Shown here one piece after another: positions 7,995-17,112 of a stretch of 48,797 nt of DNA (its first letter is position 1; every line of letters begins with the position of its first letter). This DNA comes from CAZMGD01 sp964565705 (GTDB lineage Bacteria; Actinomycetota; Acidimicrobiia; Acidimicrobiales; Ilumatobacteraceae). The position numbers and the translations under genes were made by a program. The stretch spans positions 1-48,797 of the forward strand of contig CAZMGD010000021.1 in the NCBI GenBank assembly GCA_964565705.1, written 5' to 3'. Under the pieces are notes generated by a model. The model made no database searches. It was given only the letters and a program-made list of their open reading frames with translations, and was not told the origin of the DNA.

Positions 7995-10561
7995 ATGGCG
8001 AACATCCCCGACAAGCCGTCGCTCGATGGTGTCGAGGCCCGGTTCATCGAACGCTGGGCCCAGGACGACACCTACCGGTTCGACCGGTCGAGCGAGCGTG
8101 GGGACGTCTTCGCCATCGACACCCCGCCGCCGACCGTGAGCGGCTCGCTGCACGTCGGCCACGTGTTCAGCTACACCCAGACCGACGTGGTCGCCCGCTT
8201 CCAGCGGATGACGGGCAAGCAGGTCTTCTACCCGATCGGGTGGGATGACAACGGCCTCGCCACCGAGCGTCGCGTGCAGAACTACTTCGGCGTGCGCTGC
8301 GACCCGCACCTGCCCTACGAACCCGGGTTCCAGCCGCCGTTCGAGGGCGATCCGCCGAAGGATCACGTCGCGATCCCCGTGTCGCGCCGCACCTTCATCG
8401 AGCTCTGCGAGCGCCTCACGCACATCGACGAAGGGGTCTTCGAGAACCTGTTCCGGCGACTCGGGCTGAGCGTCGACTGGTCGCTGCTCTACACGACGAT
8501 CGAGGATCGCAGCAGGGCGGTCAGCCAGCGCGCGTTCCTCCGCAACCTGGAGCGCGGCGAGGCCTACAGCCACGAGGCGCCGACCCTCTGGGATGTCGAC
8601 TTCGCGACCGCGGTCGCCCAAGCCGAGATGGAGGACCGCGAGCGCCCCGGTGCCTACCACCGCCTCGCGTTCCACGGCTCCGGCGGCGACGTGTTCATCG
8701 AGACGACCCGCCCCGAGCTGCTCGCCGCGTGCGTCGCGCTGGTNNNNNNNNNNCGCTGGTGGCCCACCCCGACGACGAGCGCTACCAGCCGCTGTTCGGC
8801 ACGACGGTGCGCACGCCGCTGTACGCGGTCGAGGTGCCGATCGTCGCCCACCACCTCGCCCAACCCGACAAGGGCTCGGGCATCGCGATGATCTGCACGT
8901 TCGGCGACCTCACCGACGTCATCTGGTGGCGCGAGCTGCAGCTTCCGACGCGGGCGATCGTCGGACGCGACGGGCGCATCCTGCGCGACGCACCCGACGA
9001 GCTCGTCTCCGCGGACGCCCAGCAGGCGTATGCGGCGATCGCCGGGTTGACCCTCAAGCAGGCGCAGCGCACCGTCGTCGAGCAGCTCCAGGCATCCGGC
9101 GAGATGATCGGGGAAGCCACCGCGATCACGCACCCCGTGAAGTTCTACGAGCGCGGCGACCGCCCGCTGGAGATCGTCACCAGCCGCCAGTGGTACATCG
9201 GCAACGGAGGCCGCGACCTCGCCCTGCGCGCCGAACTGGTGGCCCGCGGCGGCGAGCTGGCGTGGCACCCAGAGCACATGCGCCACCGCTACACCAACTG
9301 GGTGGAGGGCCTGAACGGCGACTGGCTGATCAGCCGCCAGCGCTGGTTCGGCGTGCCGATCCCGGTCTGGTACTCCCTCGACGACGCCGGCGAGCCGAAC
9401 TACGACAAGCCGATCGTGCCGAGCGATGACCGGCTGCCGGTCGACCCCTCCAGCGACGTGCCCGACGGCTACACCGCCGACCAGCGCGACCAGCCCGGCG
9501 GCTTCATGGGCGACCCGGACGTGATGGACACGTGGGCGACGTCGTCGCTGACGCCCCAGATCGGTGGGCGCTGGACGTCGCCCGACGAGCCCGGCCTGTT
9601 CGAGCGCGTGTTCCCGATGGATCTGCGGCCGCAGGGCCACGACATCATCCGCACCTGGCTGTTCTCCACGCTGGTGCGCAGCCACTTCGAGCACGGCTCC
9701 GTGCCCTGGCACAACGCCGCTTTGTCGGGGTGGATCCTCGACCCGGATCGCAAGAAGATGTCGAAGTCGAAGGGCAACGTCGTCACCCCGCTCGAACCGT
9801 TCGACAAGTTCGGGGCCGACGCGGTGCGCTACTGGGCGACGTCGGCGCGCCTCGGTGTCGACACCGCGTACAGCGAGGACCAGATGAAGGTCGGTCGCAA
9901 GCTGGCCATGAAGTTGCTCAACGTGTCCAAGTTCGTACTCGGTTTCTCGCAGTCCGGTGCGGAGCCCGTCGAGCACCTGCCGGTCGACGCGTCCATGCTG
10001 GCCCGCCTCGACGGCGTGGTCACCACGGCAACCACGGCGTTCCAGGGATACGACCACGCTCGGGCGCTCGAGGTCACCGAGTCGTTCTTCTGGTGGTTCT
10101 GCGACGACTACGTGGAACTGGTGAAGTCGCGCGCGTACGCCGGCAACGTCGCCGGAGCGTCCGCTGTCAGCGCGCTGCGCAGCGCCATCTCGGCGCTGCA
10201 GCGCCTGCTCGCCCCGTTCTTGCCGTTCGTCACCGACGAGGTCTGGAGCTGGTGGCAGCCGATCGAGTCGCCCGGCGGCAGCATCCATCGGGCGCCGTGG
10301 CCGACACCGGCGGGCGAGTCGGGCGATCCTGCACTGCTCGACCCGGTGTGCGAGGTGCTGGCCCAGGTTCGACGGGCCAAGACCGAAGCCAAGACGAACC
10401 AGCGCGCCGCTGTGTCGAAGTTGCTGATCGCTGCGCCGGCGACGAGCCACGCAGCGCTACGTGCCGCGGAGGCCGACCTGCGCGAGGCCGGCTCGATCGC
10501 CGAGGTCGTCCTCGTCGACGCCGACCAGCTCACCACCCAGGTCGCGCTCGCCCCCACCTGA
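7995..10561 (+). CDS. valS: valine--tRNA ligase, interrupted by a false 10-N gap
   Basis: The gene codes for about 849 residues once the gap is resolved. Motifs are HVGH at 53-56, the editing-domain run starting ETTRPELL, KMSKS near 580-586 (RKKMSKSKGN), a tRNA-binding helical domain (SFFWWFCDDYVELVK) and a short C-terminal coiled region. Ns at 8744-8753 shift the frame, but the 7 bases before them and the 7 after them are both CGCTGGT. Merging them removes 17 bases and restores one open frame reading ACVALVAHPDDERY, the expected family sequence. The gene is therefore most likely intact. A 24-bp-arm hairpin starts directly after the stop. Confidence 0.96.
8744..8753. other. assembly gap (10 N) inside valS
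   Basis: Ten undetermined bases flanked on both sides by CGCTGGT (8737-8743 and 8754-8760). The flanks behave as overlapping contig ends, so no sequence is likely to be missing. Confidence 0.95.
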
Positions 10562-10611
10562 GTTCTCGGTCGGTTTCTGGTCGCTGGAGCGACCAGAAAC
10601 CGACCGAGAAC
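10562..10611. terminator. long hairpin, class A copy 1 (24-bp arms)
   Basis: Perfect inverted repeat: arms 10562-10585 and 10588-10611, with only 2 bases (GG) between. The left arm begins GTTCTCGGTCGGTTTCTGGT. It starts on the base after the valS stop and has no T-run. A second copy of the arms lies at 34638-34683. It may end valS transcription or be a small repeated element; it also lies 23 bases upstream of the L,D-transpeptidase start. Confidence 0.8.
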
Positions 10612-10634
10612 CGAGGATCGCGTAGTGTTCATCG

Positions 10635-11381
10635 ATGCGATCGAGGTTGGTGGCCGCACTGTTGACCGCGACGGCGTTGGCCGCCACGGGCGCTTCGGTG
10701 GCTCACGCCACGACGCCCGGCCCGACCGAGTCCACCGCAACGTCGGTCGTCGAGGCCAGCGTCCCCGAGTCGACCACCAGCACGTCGTCGCCGCTCCCGA
10801 CCGTCGCGCCGACCGTGGCTGCGGCCGGCGACGATGACGGCGTCGACGGCACGGCTCCCCCGGCGGCGCCGATCAACCAGCCCGGCAGCGCAGATGCGGC
10901 GGCGGCGCGCACGGGCAACTCGATCCAGGTCGGCGACACGATGCCCCCGCCACCTCCCGAGGAGGTGCTCCCCGAGAACTCCGGCGTCGGACGCCGCGTC
11001 GTGTACTCCAACAGCGCGATGCGGGTGTGGGCCGTCGAGGAGGACGGGGCGGTCGTCAAGACGCATCGGGTGTCGGGGCTCACGGGCATCCCCTCGCCGG
11101 GCACGTACACGGTGTGGTCGCGCTCGCTCTACACCTACAGCGCGAACAACCCGAACATCCGCTGGATGTACATGGTGCGCTTCGCGTGGACGCCGCGGGG
11201 CGGGAACATCGGCTTCCACGAGATCCCCACCAGGTGCGACGGCAGCGGCTGCCACAAGATGCAGACAGAGGAACAGCTCGGCGAATCCCTGTCGGGCGGC
11301 TGCGTCCGGCAGAGCACACCGGACGCGATCTGGATGTGGGAGTGGGCGCAACTCGGCACCAAGGTCGTGGTGCTGCCCTGA
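10635..11381 (+). CDS. secreted L,D-transpeptidase (YkuD domain)
   Basis: 248 residues. A signal peptide (residues 1-25, ending AHA) is followed by a Thr/Ser/Pro-rich spacer to about residue 105 and a C-terminal YkuD-type domain. Catalytic motif: His195 (GFHEIP) and S-G-G-C-V-R with Cys223. Such enzymes make 3-3 cross-links in peptidoglycan or attach proteins to it, outside the membrane. The catalytic motif reads SGGCVR rather than the common SHGCIR, a variant seen in some members. It is followed 35 bases later by an LCP cell-wall gene, so the pair probably serves the envelope. Confidence 0.85.
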   Translation: MRSRLVAALLTATALAATGASVAHATTPGPTESTATSVVEASVPESTTSTSSPLPTVAPTVAAAGDDDGVDGTAPPAAPINQPGSADAAAARTGNSIQVGDTMPPPPPEEVLPENSGVGRRVVYSNSAMRVWAVEEDGAVVKTHRVSGLTGIPSPGTYTVWSRSLYTYSANNPNIRWMYMVRFAWTPRGGNIGFHEIPTRCDGSGCHKMQTEEQLGESLSGGCVRQSTPDAIWMWEWAQLGTKVVVLP

Positions 11382-11416
11382 CGCGGGCCCGAACCGGCAG
11401 GTAGCGTCGGCGGACC

Positions 11417-12730
11417 ATGGGTGATCCCCCCGCCACCCCACCGTCGCGCAAGCGCACGCGCGCCCACACCTGGCCGCAGCGCGCCGTCCTGGTCGTCAAC
11501 AGCATCGTCGTCGTGACGTGCCTGATCGTCGCTGCGATGGTGTTCTGGCTCAACGGACGGGTCAGCGACCGCCAGGTCGTCGTGCTCGAGCCCTCGGCGA
11601 CGACCGCGCCGACGACCACGACGGCTGCGACGGCTGCACCCGGCGACACGGTCTCGACGGCTGCGCCGGAGGACACCACGACGACGACGCTCGGCGACGT
11701 CTGGGCCGGCTCGTACCAGGGCGACACGACGGCCAAGAACTTCCTGATCACCGGACAGAGCTCCAACCCCTGCGTCGACGCCGACGACCCCACCGCGGGA
11801 GGGTTCGGCGCCGGCAACACCGAATCGCACCTGACCGACTCGATCATGGTGATGCGGATCTCCCCCGCCACGAACCAGGCGGCGGTCCTCTCGTTCCCCC
11901 GCGACCTGTGGGTGAAGATCCACGGGCGCAACGGCAGCGGCCGGATCAACTCGGCGTTCGACCCCACCGACCCCTCCCGCCTCGCCGGCACGATCACCGA
12001 CAACTTCGAGATCCCGATCGACCACTACATCAACCTCGACCTGTGCATGTTCAAGACCCTCGTCGATGCGGTCGGCGGCGTGAACGTGCCGTTCCAGTAC
12101 CAGGTGTGGGACCGCAACGTCGGCCTCGACGTCCCCGCGCCCGGGTGCGTGTCCCTGGACGGCAACCAGGCGCTCGCCTGGGTCCGCACGCGCAAGCTGC
12201 GCTACATCGACGAGAACGGCGAGGAGCGGCAGGATGCCAGCTCCGACTTCGGCCGGATCTCCCGCCAGCAGGACTTCCTGCGCCGGCTCGCCGCCAAGGC
12301 GATCTCCGAGGGCCTGACGAAGCCTGGCGCGGCGACGGCGTTCCTCGACACCTACCTCGGCTTCGTCACGACCGACACCGGGCTCACGGTGGGCAAGGTG
12401 CTCGACTTCGTCAGCGCGATGCGCAGCATCGACCCGGCATCCATCCGCACCTATCAGGTGGAGACCGTGTCCGAGCCCCACAACGGCCTGTCCACACTCG
12501 GCCTGAAGCAGGGCAGCGAGCTCAACGAGCAGGTGTTCCAGGTGTTCAGCGGCCAAGCTGACCTGGCGACGATCTCGACCGGTGCGCCCGACACGACGCC
12601 GGACACGTCCGCTGGAACGGTCGACACGACCACGACGGTTCCCTCCGCGCACGCCGCGCTGCCGGTCCTCGACCCGCAGGACAACCCCCAGGGCATCGTC
12701 CCTCCCGACGACCCCACCTGCACCCCGTAG
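11417..12730 (+). CDS. LytR-CpsA-Psr (LCP) family cell-wall glycopolymer transferase
   Basis: 437 residues. A short basic cytoplasmic N-terminus precedes one membrane helix (about 22-45), a Thr/Ala-rich stalk (55-95) and the LCP domain (about 105-320). Motifs include SFPRDLWVKI, GRINSAFD, YINLDLCMFKTLVDAVGGV and the arginine-rich stretch ending GRISRQQDFLRRL, which bind the polyprenyl-phosphate lipid. LCP enzymes attach teichoic acid-like or arabinogalactan polymers to peptidoglycan. A Thr/Pro-rich C-terminal tail of about 60 residues follows the domain. A hairpin with 24-bp arms follows 27 bases after the stop. Confidence 0.9.
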   Translation: MGDPPATPPSRKRTRAHTWPQRAVLVVNSIVVVTCLIVAAMVFWLNGRVSDRQVVVLEPSATTAPTTTTAATAAPGDTVSTAAPEDTTTTTLGDVWAGSYQGDTTAKNFLITGQSSNPCVDADDPTAGGFGAGNTESHLTDSIMVMRISPATNQAAVLSFPRDLWVKIHGRNGSGRINSAFDPTDPSRLAGTITDNFEIPIDHYINLDLCMFKTLVDAVGGVNVPFQYQVWDRNVGLDVPAPGCVSLDGNQALAWVRTRKLRYIDENGEERQDASSDFGRISRQQDFLRRLAAKAISEGLTKPGAATAFLDTYLGFVTTDTGLTVGKVLDFVSAMRSIDPASIRTYQVETVSEPHNGLSTLGLKQGSELNEQVFQVFSGQADLATISTGAPDTTPDTSAGTVDTTTTVPSAHAALPVLDPQDNPQGIVPPDDPTCTP

Positions 12731-12757
12731 TGCGACCCGGCGCCTCGTCCCCGTTCT

Positions 12758-12807
12758 GAACTCGGGAGTGTTTTGGCTGCCAGGGCAGCCAAAACACTCC
12801 CGAGTTC
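12758..12807. terminator. long hairpin, class C (24-bp arms)
   Basis: Perfect inverted repeat: arms 12758-12781 and 12784-12807 with a 2-base loop (AG). The left arm begins GAACTCGGGAGTGTTTTGGC. It lies between the convergent LCP and VWA genes. It has the same dimensions as the class A hairpin at 10562, and about 13 of 20 arm bases match in an ungapped comparison. Confidence 0.8.
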
Positions 12808-12821
12808 GCACGATCGCGGGA

Positions 12822-13676
12822 TCAGGCCTGGTCGGCGAGAGCCTGAGGGATCTGGCTCGGGCCCTCGACGGTCACGCAACGGGCGCCCACTCGGGCGGCG
12901 AACGCCTCGGCCTCGTCGCTGTCACCTGCCGGAGCGACGATCAGCAAATCGTCCAACCCCGATGCAGCCACCGCCGCGTCGCCAGGCACGTTGGCCCGGC
13001 AGTCACTGAGCAGCACGGTGATCCGCCGACCGGCGCGGCTCGCGGCGAGCTGCTCTGCGGCACCTCGCAGCGCGGCGGCGACGTCGGTCGTGCCCGAACC
13101 CCGGAGGCGAAGCACCTCGGCGACGACCTCGTCGGCGTCGACCGACGCGGTGTGCGGTTTGACGAGCTGCACGTCGCCGGCGAACGCCAGCACGCTGTAC
13201 TCGTGCGGTGCACGCAGCGCCACGGCCGCTGCCGCGATCGCGCTGGTGGCCAATGGCGCTCCGGACATCGAGCCGCTCCGGTCGACCACCAGGCACCACG
13301 CCGTGTCGGGACGAACCCAGCCGCGCACCCGCAGCGCGGTCGCATCGAGACCGGCACGGCGCGTCGTCAGAGCGTCGAGGCTGGCGTCGATGTCGAGGTC
13401 GCCGTGGTCGGGCTGATACGGCAGCGACCGCAGGGTCCCAACGCCGTGCCGCCGGGTGGGCGCCCGCCGAGCCAGGTCGAGGAACAGCGACTGGGCGATC
13501 GCCAACGCCTGGCGGGCCAGCGCCCGGTCGGTGGCGGCGGTCATCTCGGCGAGGAGCGAGAGCGTGGCGTCGGGATCGAGCGCCGCGGCCTGCTCGACCG
13601 CCTCGAGATCCACGGCACCCACCTCGGGGGAGATCTGCTCGAACCCACGGTGGCGTTCGAGCTCTTGCCGCGACAC
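12822..13676 (-). CDS. VWA-domain protein, partner of MoxR ATPase
   Basis: 284 residues from GTG 13676. The N-terminal half is helical; the C-terminal half is a von Willebrand A domain with a complete metal-binding site: D132-x-S134-x-S136 (VDRSGSMSG), Thr197 in the GSGTTD segment and Asp224 (LLSDCRA). MoxR/VWA pairs act as chaperones that insert metals or cofactors into, or remodel, partner enzymes. It is the last gene of a minus-strand run that starts with nicotinoprotein dehydrogenases. The frame stays open to 14129, but upstream of 13676 it only shadows the moxR gene. A CTG overlapping the moxR stop is an alternative start. Confidence 0.85.
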   Translation of the reverse strand: MSRQELERHRGFEQISPEVGAVDLEAVEQAAALDPDATLSLLAEMTAATDRALARQALAIAQSLFLDLARRAPTRRHGVGTLRSLPYQPDHGDLDIDASLDALTTRRAGLDATALRVRGWVRPDTAWCLVVDRSGSMSGAPLATSAIAAAAVALRAPHEYSVLAFAGDVQLVKPHTASVDADEVVAEVLRLRGSGTTDVAAALRGAAEQLAASRAGRRITVLLSDCRANVPGDAAVAASGLDDLLIVAPAGDSDEAEAFAARVGARCVTVEGPSQIPQALADQA

Positions 13677-13726
13677 CGTCCGCTGACGCGCCCCAGCGCC
13701 GCCTGCCTTGGGCGCGCTGGGGGGCG

Positions 13727-14641
13727 TCAGCGCGCCGTTGCCGCCCCGCTCGGGGCTGTTCCTTTTCCCTCGTCGTCCTCGGTCGGCGCGGCGAACACCG
13801 CCGCCCAGAGCTCGCCGATGACGTCCTCGGTCGAGCGGCCGACACCCTCTCTGACACGGATCCGGCCGGACAAGGCGACGAGCGCGGCGTCCAAACCGAC
13901 CGTCGTATCCGTCATCGGCAGGCCACGGATCCCGGCGAGCGACGCCGCGACCTTCGCCGTGTCGATGGCCCCGCGCACCGATGAGCCGTGGCGCAGGTCG
14001 GGATGCGAGCGGGTGCGCCGGACGACCTCGACCACCTTGCCCAGCCACGCCTCCGGCTGCGGCGCGCCGTGGCGAGCGACGATCGCCGTCTCGTCGCCGG
14101 CATCCTGGTAGCCGATCGCCACCCGGCACACCCGGTCGTAGACCGCGGAGGAGATCCGGGCGGTCCCGATCGCATCGAAGGGGTTCATCGCCGCCACCAG
14201 CCGGAAGCCGTCGGCCGCGGGGATGCGACCGAGGCGCGGCACGTGCAGTTCGCCCTCGCTCATCACGGTGATGAGCACGTTGAGGGTCTCCTCCGGTACG
14301 CGGTTGACCTCCTCGACGTAGAGCAGCGATCCGTCGCGCAGGGCCCGCACGAGCGCCCCGTCGACGAAGACGTCGGGGTCGTACCCCGTCGTGAGCACCT
14401 GGGCCGGATCGAAGTGACCGACCAGGCGCGCCGGGGTCAGCTCGGCGTTGCCCTCGACGAACTCGAACCCGACACCGACCTGTCCGGCCACGGCGCGCAG
14501 CAGCGTGCTCTTGCCCGTGCCCGGCGGGCCCTCCAACAGCACGTGGCGCCCCGCGTCGAGCGCGGCGAGCACGAGCTCGAGCTCCCGCCGCCTCCCGACG
14601 ACGGAAGGAAAGGAGCCGTCACGAGCCAACGAGCCGCTCAC
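13727..14641 (-). CDS. MoxR-family AAA+ ATPase
   Basis: 304 residues from GTG 14641. Walker A is GPPGTGKS (38-45), Walker B is SLLYVEEVNR (Glu110/Glu111), and sensor-type AAMNP follows. MoxR ATPases work with VWA proteins to mature enzymes (e.g. methanol dehydrogenase, CO dehydrogenase, NorQ/NorD systems). An earlier GTG at 14755 would add 38 residues. That extra stretch is Pro/Ala-rich and contains the dispersed GCTCGCTGCGCTCGC element, so I take it as non-coding. The gene lies between three alcohol dehydrogenases and the VWA gene on the same strand. Confidence 0.87.
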   Translation of the reverse strand: MSGSLARDGSFPSVVGRRRELELVLAALDAGRHVLLEGPPGTGKSTLLRAVAGQVGVGFEFVEGNAELTPARLVGHFDPAQVLTTGYDPDVFVDGALVRALRDGSLLYVEEVNRVPEETLNVLITVMSEGELHVPRLGRIPAADGFRLVAAMNPFDAIGTARISSAVYDRVCRVAIGYQDAGDETAIVARHGAPQPEAWLGKVVEVVRRTRSHPDLRHGSSVRGAIDTAKVAASLAGIRGLPMTDTTVGLDAALVALSGRIRVREGVGRSTEDVIGELWAAVFAAPTEDDEGKGTAPSGAATAR

Positions 14642-14661
14642 GCGCCCGGCCGCCGCAGCCG

Positions 14662-14681
14662 ACAGGAGCGAGCGCAGCGAG
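14662..14681. repeat. dispersed GC-rich near-palindromic element, copy 3
   Basis: On the minus strand it reads GGCTCGCTGCGCTCGCTCCT. It lies between the dehydrogenase stop (14768) and the preferred moxR start (14641). Its presence supports the later moxR start. Confidence 0.45.
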
Positions 14682-14767
14682 CCCCGCTCGGCGGGTTCAG
14701 GCGGCCACGCGGGCGGCGCCTCGGAGTCAGCACGAACGAGTGCCCCTGGCGCCACCCGCCAGCAACA

Positions 14768-15916
14768 TCAGTCATAGACGATGACGCCGCGGATGTTCTT
14801 GCCGGCCATCATGTCCGCGTAGCCCTGGTTGATCTGCTCCAGCGGGTAGCGGTTGGTGATCAGCTCGTCGAGCTTCAAGGTGCCTTCGCGATACATCGAG
14901 AGCAGGGCGGGGATGTCGTACCGCGGGTTCAGGCTGCCGAAGATCGTGCCCTTCACCTCCTTGTTCCACATCGCCAGGTTGAACAGGTTGATGCTCGCCT
15001 CGTTCGACATCATCGGACTGATCGCGGTCACGACGACGGTGCCGCCCTTGCCGGCGAGGTTCATCGCCCCGGCCATCATCTCGCCGTGCAGCACGCCCGG
15101 GGTCATGATCACCCGGTCGGCCATCTCGCCCCACGTCAGCTCCTGCACCGGGCCCATCGCCTCCTCCATCGAGGCGTAGGTGTGGGTGGCGCCGAGCTCC
15201 ATCGCCTTCTCCCGCTTGAACTCCACGGGGTCGATGGCGATGACCCGCTTGGCACCGGCCATCCTGGCGCCCTGCACCGCGTTGATGCCGATGCCGCCGA
15301 TGCCGACGACGACGACCGTGTCGCCGGGCTGGGTCTCGGCGCGGCGGACCGCGGAACCCCATCCGGTGGCGACGCCACAGCTGACGAGCGCGACGCACTC
15401 CATCGGCAGATCGTCGTCGACCTTGATCAGCGACAGCTCGGACACGCACGAGTGCGAGCCGAACGTGCCGAGCTTGGCCATCAACGTGACCGGCTTGCCC
15501 GTGACGAAGTGCCGATCGGTGCCGTCGGTGATCATCCCCCCGACGAACGTGTTGGCGGTGTTGTTGCACAGCGCCTGCCTGCCGGTGAGGCAGTAGCGGC
15601 AGCGTCCGCAGCTCGGCACGAACGAGGCGGAGACGTGGTCGCCGGGCTTCAGGGTGGTGACACCGTCGCCGACCTCGAGCACGATGCCGGCGCCCTCGTG
15701 GCCGCCGATGATCGGGTAGAAGTCCTCGATCCCCATGAACTCCCACGCCTCGCGCGGGGGCACCATGTCGCCGGTCTTCATGTGGTCGTCGCTGTGGCAC
15801 ATGCCCGCGACCTTCCACTCGACGAGCACCTCGCCCGCCTTCGGGGGGTCGACCTGGAGGTCCTCGATGGACCAGTCCTGGCCCTGACCCCACAACACCG
15901 CAGCCTTTGCCTTCAC
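14768..15916 (-). CDS. NDMA-dependent (mycofactocin-associated) alcohol dehydrogenase, copy 1
   Basis: 382 residues. Zinc-type medium-chain dehydrogenase: catalytic ligands Cys40 (GMCHSDDH) and His73 (GGHEGAG), structural zinc Cys103/106/109/117 (CGRCRYCLTGRQALC), and the nucleotide fold GIGGIGIN. The family holds NAD(H) tightly and is reoxidised by an external acceptor (N,N-dimethyl-4-nitrosoaniline in vitro, mycofactocin in vivo). It is about 12 residues longer between residues 50 and 70 than its two neighbours and more diverged. GTG 15916 is chosen because AAGGAG lies 7 bases upstream; GTG 15934 is an alternative. Confidence 0.9.
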   Translation of the reverse strand: MKAKAAVLWGQGQDWSIEDLQVDPPKAGEVLVEWKVAGMCHSDDHMKTGDMVPPREAWEFMGIEDFYPIIGGHEGAGIVLEVGDGVTTLKPGDHVSASFVPSCGRCRYCLTGRQALCNNTANTFVGGMITDGTDRHFVTGKPVTLMAKLGTFGSHSCVSELSLIKVDDDLPMECVALVSCGVATGWGSAVRRAETQPGDTVVVVGIGGIGINAVQGARMAGAKRVIAIDPVEFKREKAMELGATHTYASMEEAMGPVQELTWGEMADRVIMTPGVLHGEMMAGAMNLAGKGGTVVVTAISPMMSNEASINLFNLAMWNKEVKGTIFGSLNPRYDIPALLSMYREGTLKLDELITNRYPLEQINQGYADMMAGKNIRGVIVYD

Positions 15917-15952
15917 CCTCGCTCCTTCGTTCACACCCGACGGGTGGCGGCG

Positions 15953-17065
15953 TCAGTCATACACCAGCACGCCGCGGATCGTCTCACCGTCGCGCATCGC
16001 CTGGTAGCCCTCGTTGATGCCTTCGAGCGGCCACGTGCGCGTGACCAGACCGTCGAGGTCGAGCTGCCCGTTGCGGTACAGGGAGAGCAACTTGGGGATG
16101 TCCGCGCGCGGGTTGCCCGATCCGAACAGCGAGCCGACGACCTGCTTCTCCATCAGGGTCAGATCGACCAGGCTGACGTTCGCGGTCGTCTCCGCAGCCG
16201 GGTGGATGTTGGTGACGACCACCCGTCCGCGCTTGGCCGTGATCGCCAGCGCCGACGCCAGCAGGCTGCCGTCGCCGACCCCCATCGTCATGATGACCTT
16301 GTTGGCCATCGTGCCCCACGTCAGATCGCGGATCAGCTCGGTCGCCTCCTCCAGCGAGCTCGCCGTGTGCGTGGCACCGAACTCCATCGCCTTCTCCCGC
16401 TTGAACTCCACGGGGTCGATGGCGACGATGTGCTTCGCGCCCGCCAGGCGCGCGCCCTGGATCGCGTTCGAGCCGATGCCGCCGCAGCCGACGACCGCGA
16501 CCGTGTCGCCGGTGCCGACCTCGGCGGCATAGACGCTGGAGCCCCATCCGGTCACGACCCCGCAGCCGAGCAGGCACGCCCGGTCGAGCGGGTAGTCCTG
16601 GTCGATCTTGATGCAGCTCGCCTCGTTGACGACGGTGTGGTGGCCGAACGTGCCGAGCAAGCACATCGTGCGCAGGTCCGTGCCGGTGGACGAGTGGTGG
16701 CGGACGGTGCCGTCCATCTGGTAGCCGCCGAGGATGATCGCACCGAAGTCGCACAGGTTCTGGTGACCGGTGCTGCACGGAACGCATCGACCGCAGGACG
16801 GGATGAACCCGAACACGACGTGGTCGCCTGGCTGCAGCCAGCTGACGCCCTCGCCGACCTCCATGACGACGCCGGCGCCTTCGTGCCCGCCGATCACCGG
16901 CAGCTCGACCGGCAGGTCGCCGGTGACGATGTGCTCGTCGCTGTGACACAGGCCGGAGGCGGCGATCTTCACGAGCACCTCGCCCGCCTTCGGCGGATCG
17001 AGCTCGACGTCCTCCACGCTCCACGGCGCGTGCTGTTCCCACAAGATGGCGGCTTTGGTCTGCAT
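15953..17065 (-). CDS. NDMA-dependent (mycofactocin-associated) alcohol dehydrogenase, copy 2
   Basis: 370 residues from ATG 17065, preceded by a strong AGGGGGG ribosome site. Catalytic zinc ligands are Cys40 (GLCHSDEH) and His61-Glu62 (GGHEGAG); structural zinc Cys91/94/97/105; nucleotide fold GCGGIGSN. It is closely similar to the copy at 18375 over its whole length, so these two look like a recent duplication, while copy 1 is more distant. It probably oxidises a primary alcohol or similar carbinol in the cytoplasm and passes electrons to mycofactocin. The gene is 36 bases upstream of copy 1 on the same strand. Confidence 0.9.
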   Translation of the reverse strand: MQTKAAILWEQHAPWSVEDVELDPPKAGEVLVKIAASGLCHSDEHIVTGDLPVELPVIGGHEGAGVVMEVGEGVSWLQPGDHVVFGFIPSCGRCVPCSTGHQNLCDFGAIILGGYQMDGTVRHHSSTGTDLRTMCLLGTFGHHTVVNEASCIKIDQDYPLDRACLLGCGVVTGWGSSVYAAEVGTGDTVAVVGCGGIGSNAIQGARLAGAKHIVAIDPVEFKREKAMEFGATHTASSLEEATELIRDLTWGTMANKVIMTMGVGDGSLLASALAITAKRGRVVVTNIHPAAETTANVSLVDLTLMEKQVVGSLFGSGNPRADIPKLLSLYRNGQLDLDGLVTRTWPLEGINEGYQAMRDGETIRGVLVYD

Positions 17066-17112
17066 GGATCCCCCCTGCGTCGATGCCAGTGAGGCGAATG
17101 TACCCCTGACCC

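Noticed and set aside
4954..8139. A 1061-codon open frame on the plus strand, and similar long frames at 13988-17092 (+) and 8654-10450 (-)
   Set aside because: They run through other frames or antisense to clear genes (the lipoprotein and cysS; the dehydrogenases; valS). Their translations are Arg/Ala/Gly-rich shadow text with no domains, as expected in GC-rich DNA.
7995..10561. valS as a frameshifted pseudogene
   Set aside because: The shift is fully explained by 10 padding Ns plus a 7-base duplicated overlap; both halves have intact motifs.
12822..14129. A longer VWA gene starting at 14129
   Set aside because: The extra 150 residues are antiparallel-free shadow text of the moxR frame; GTG 13676 gives a normal protein start.
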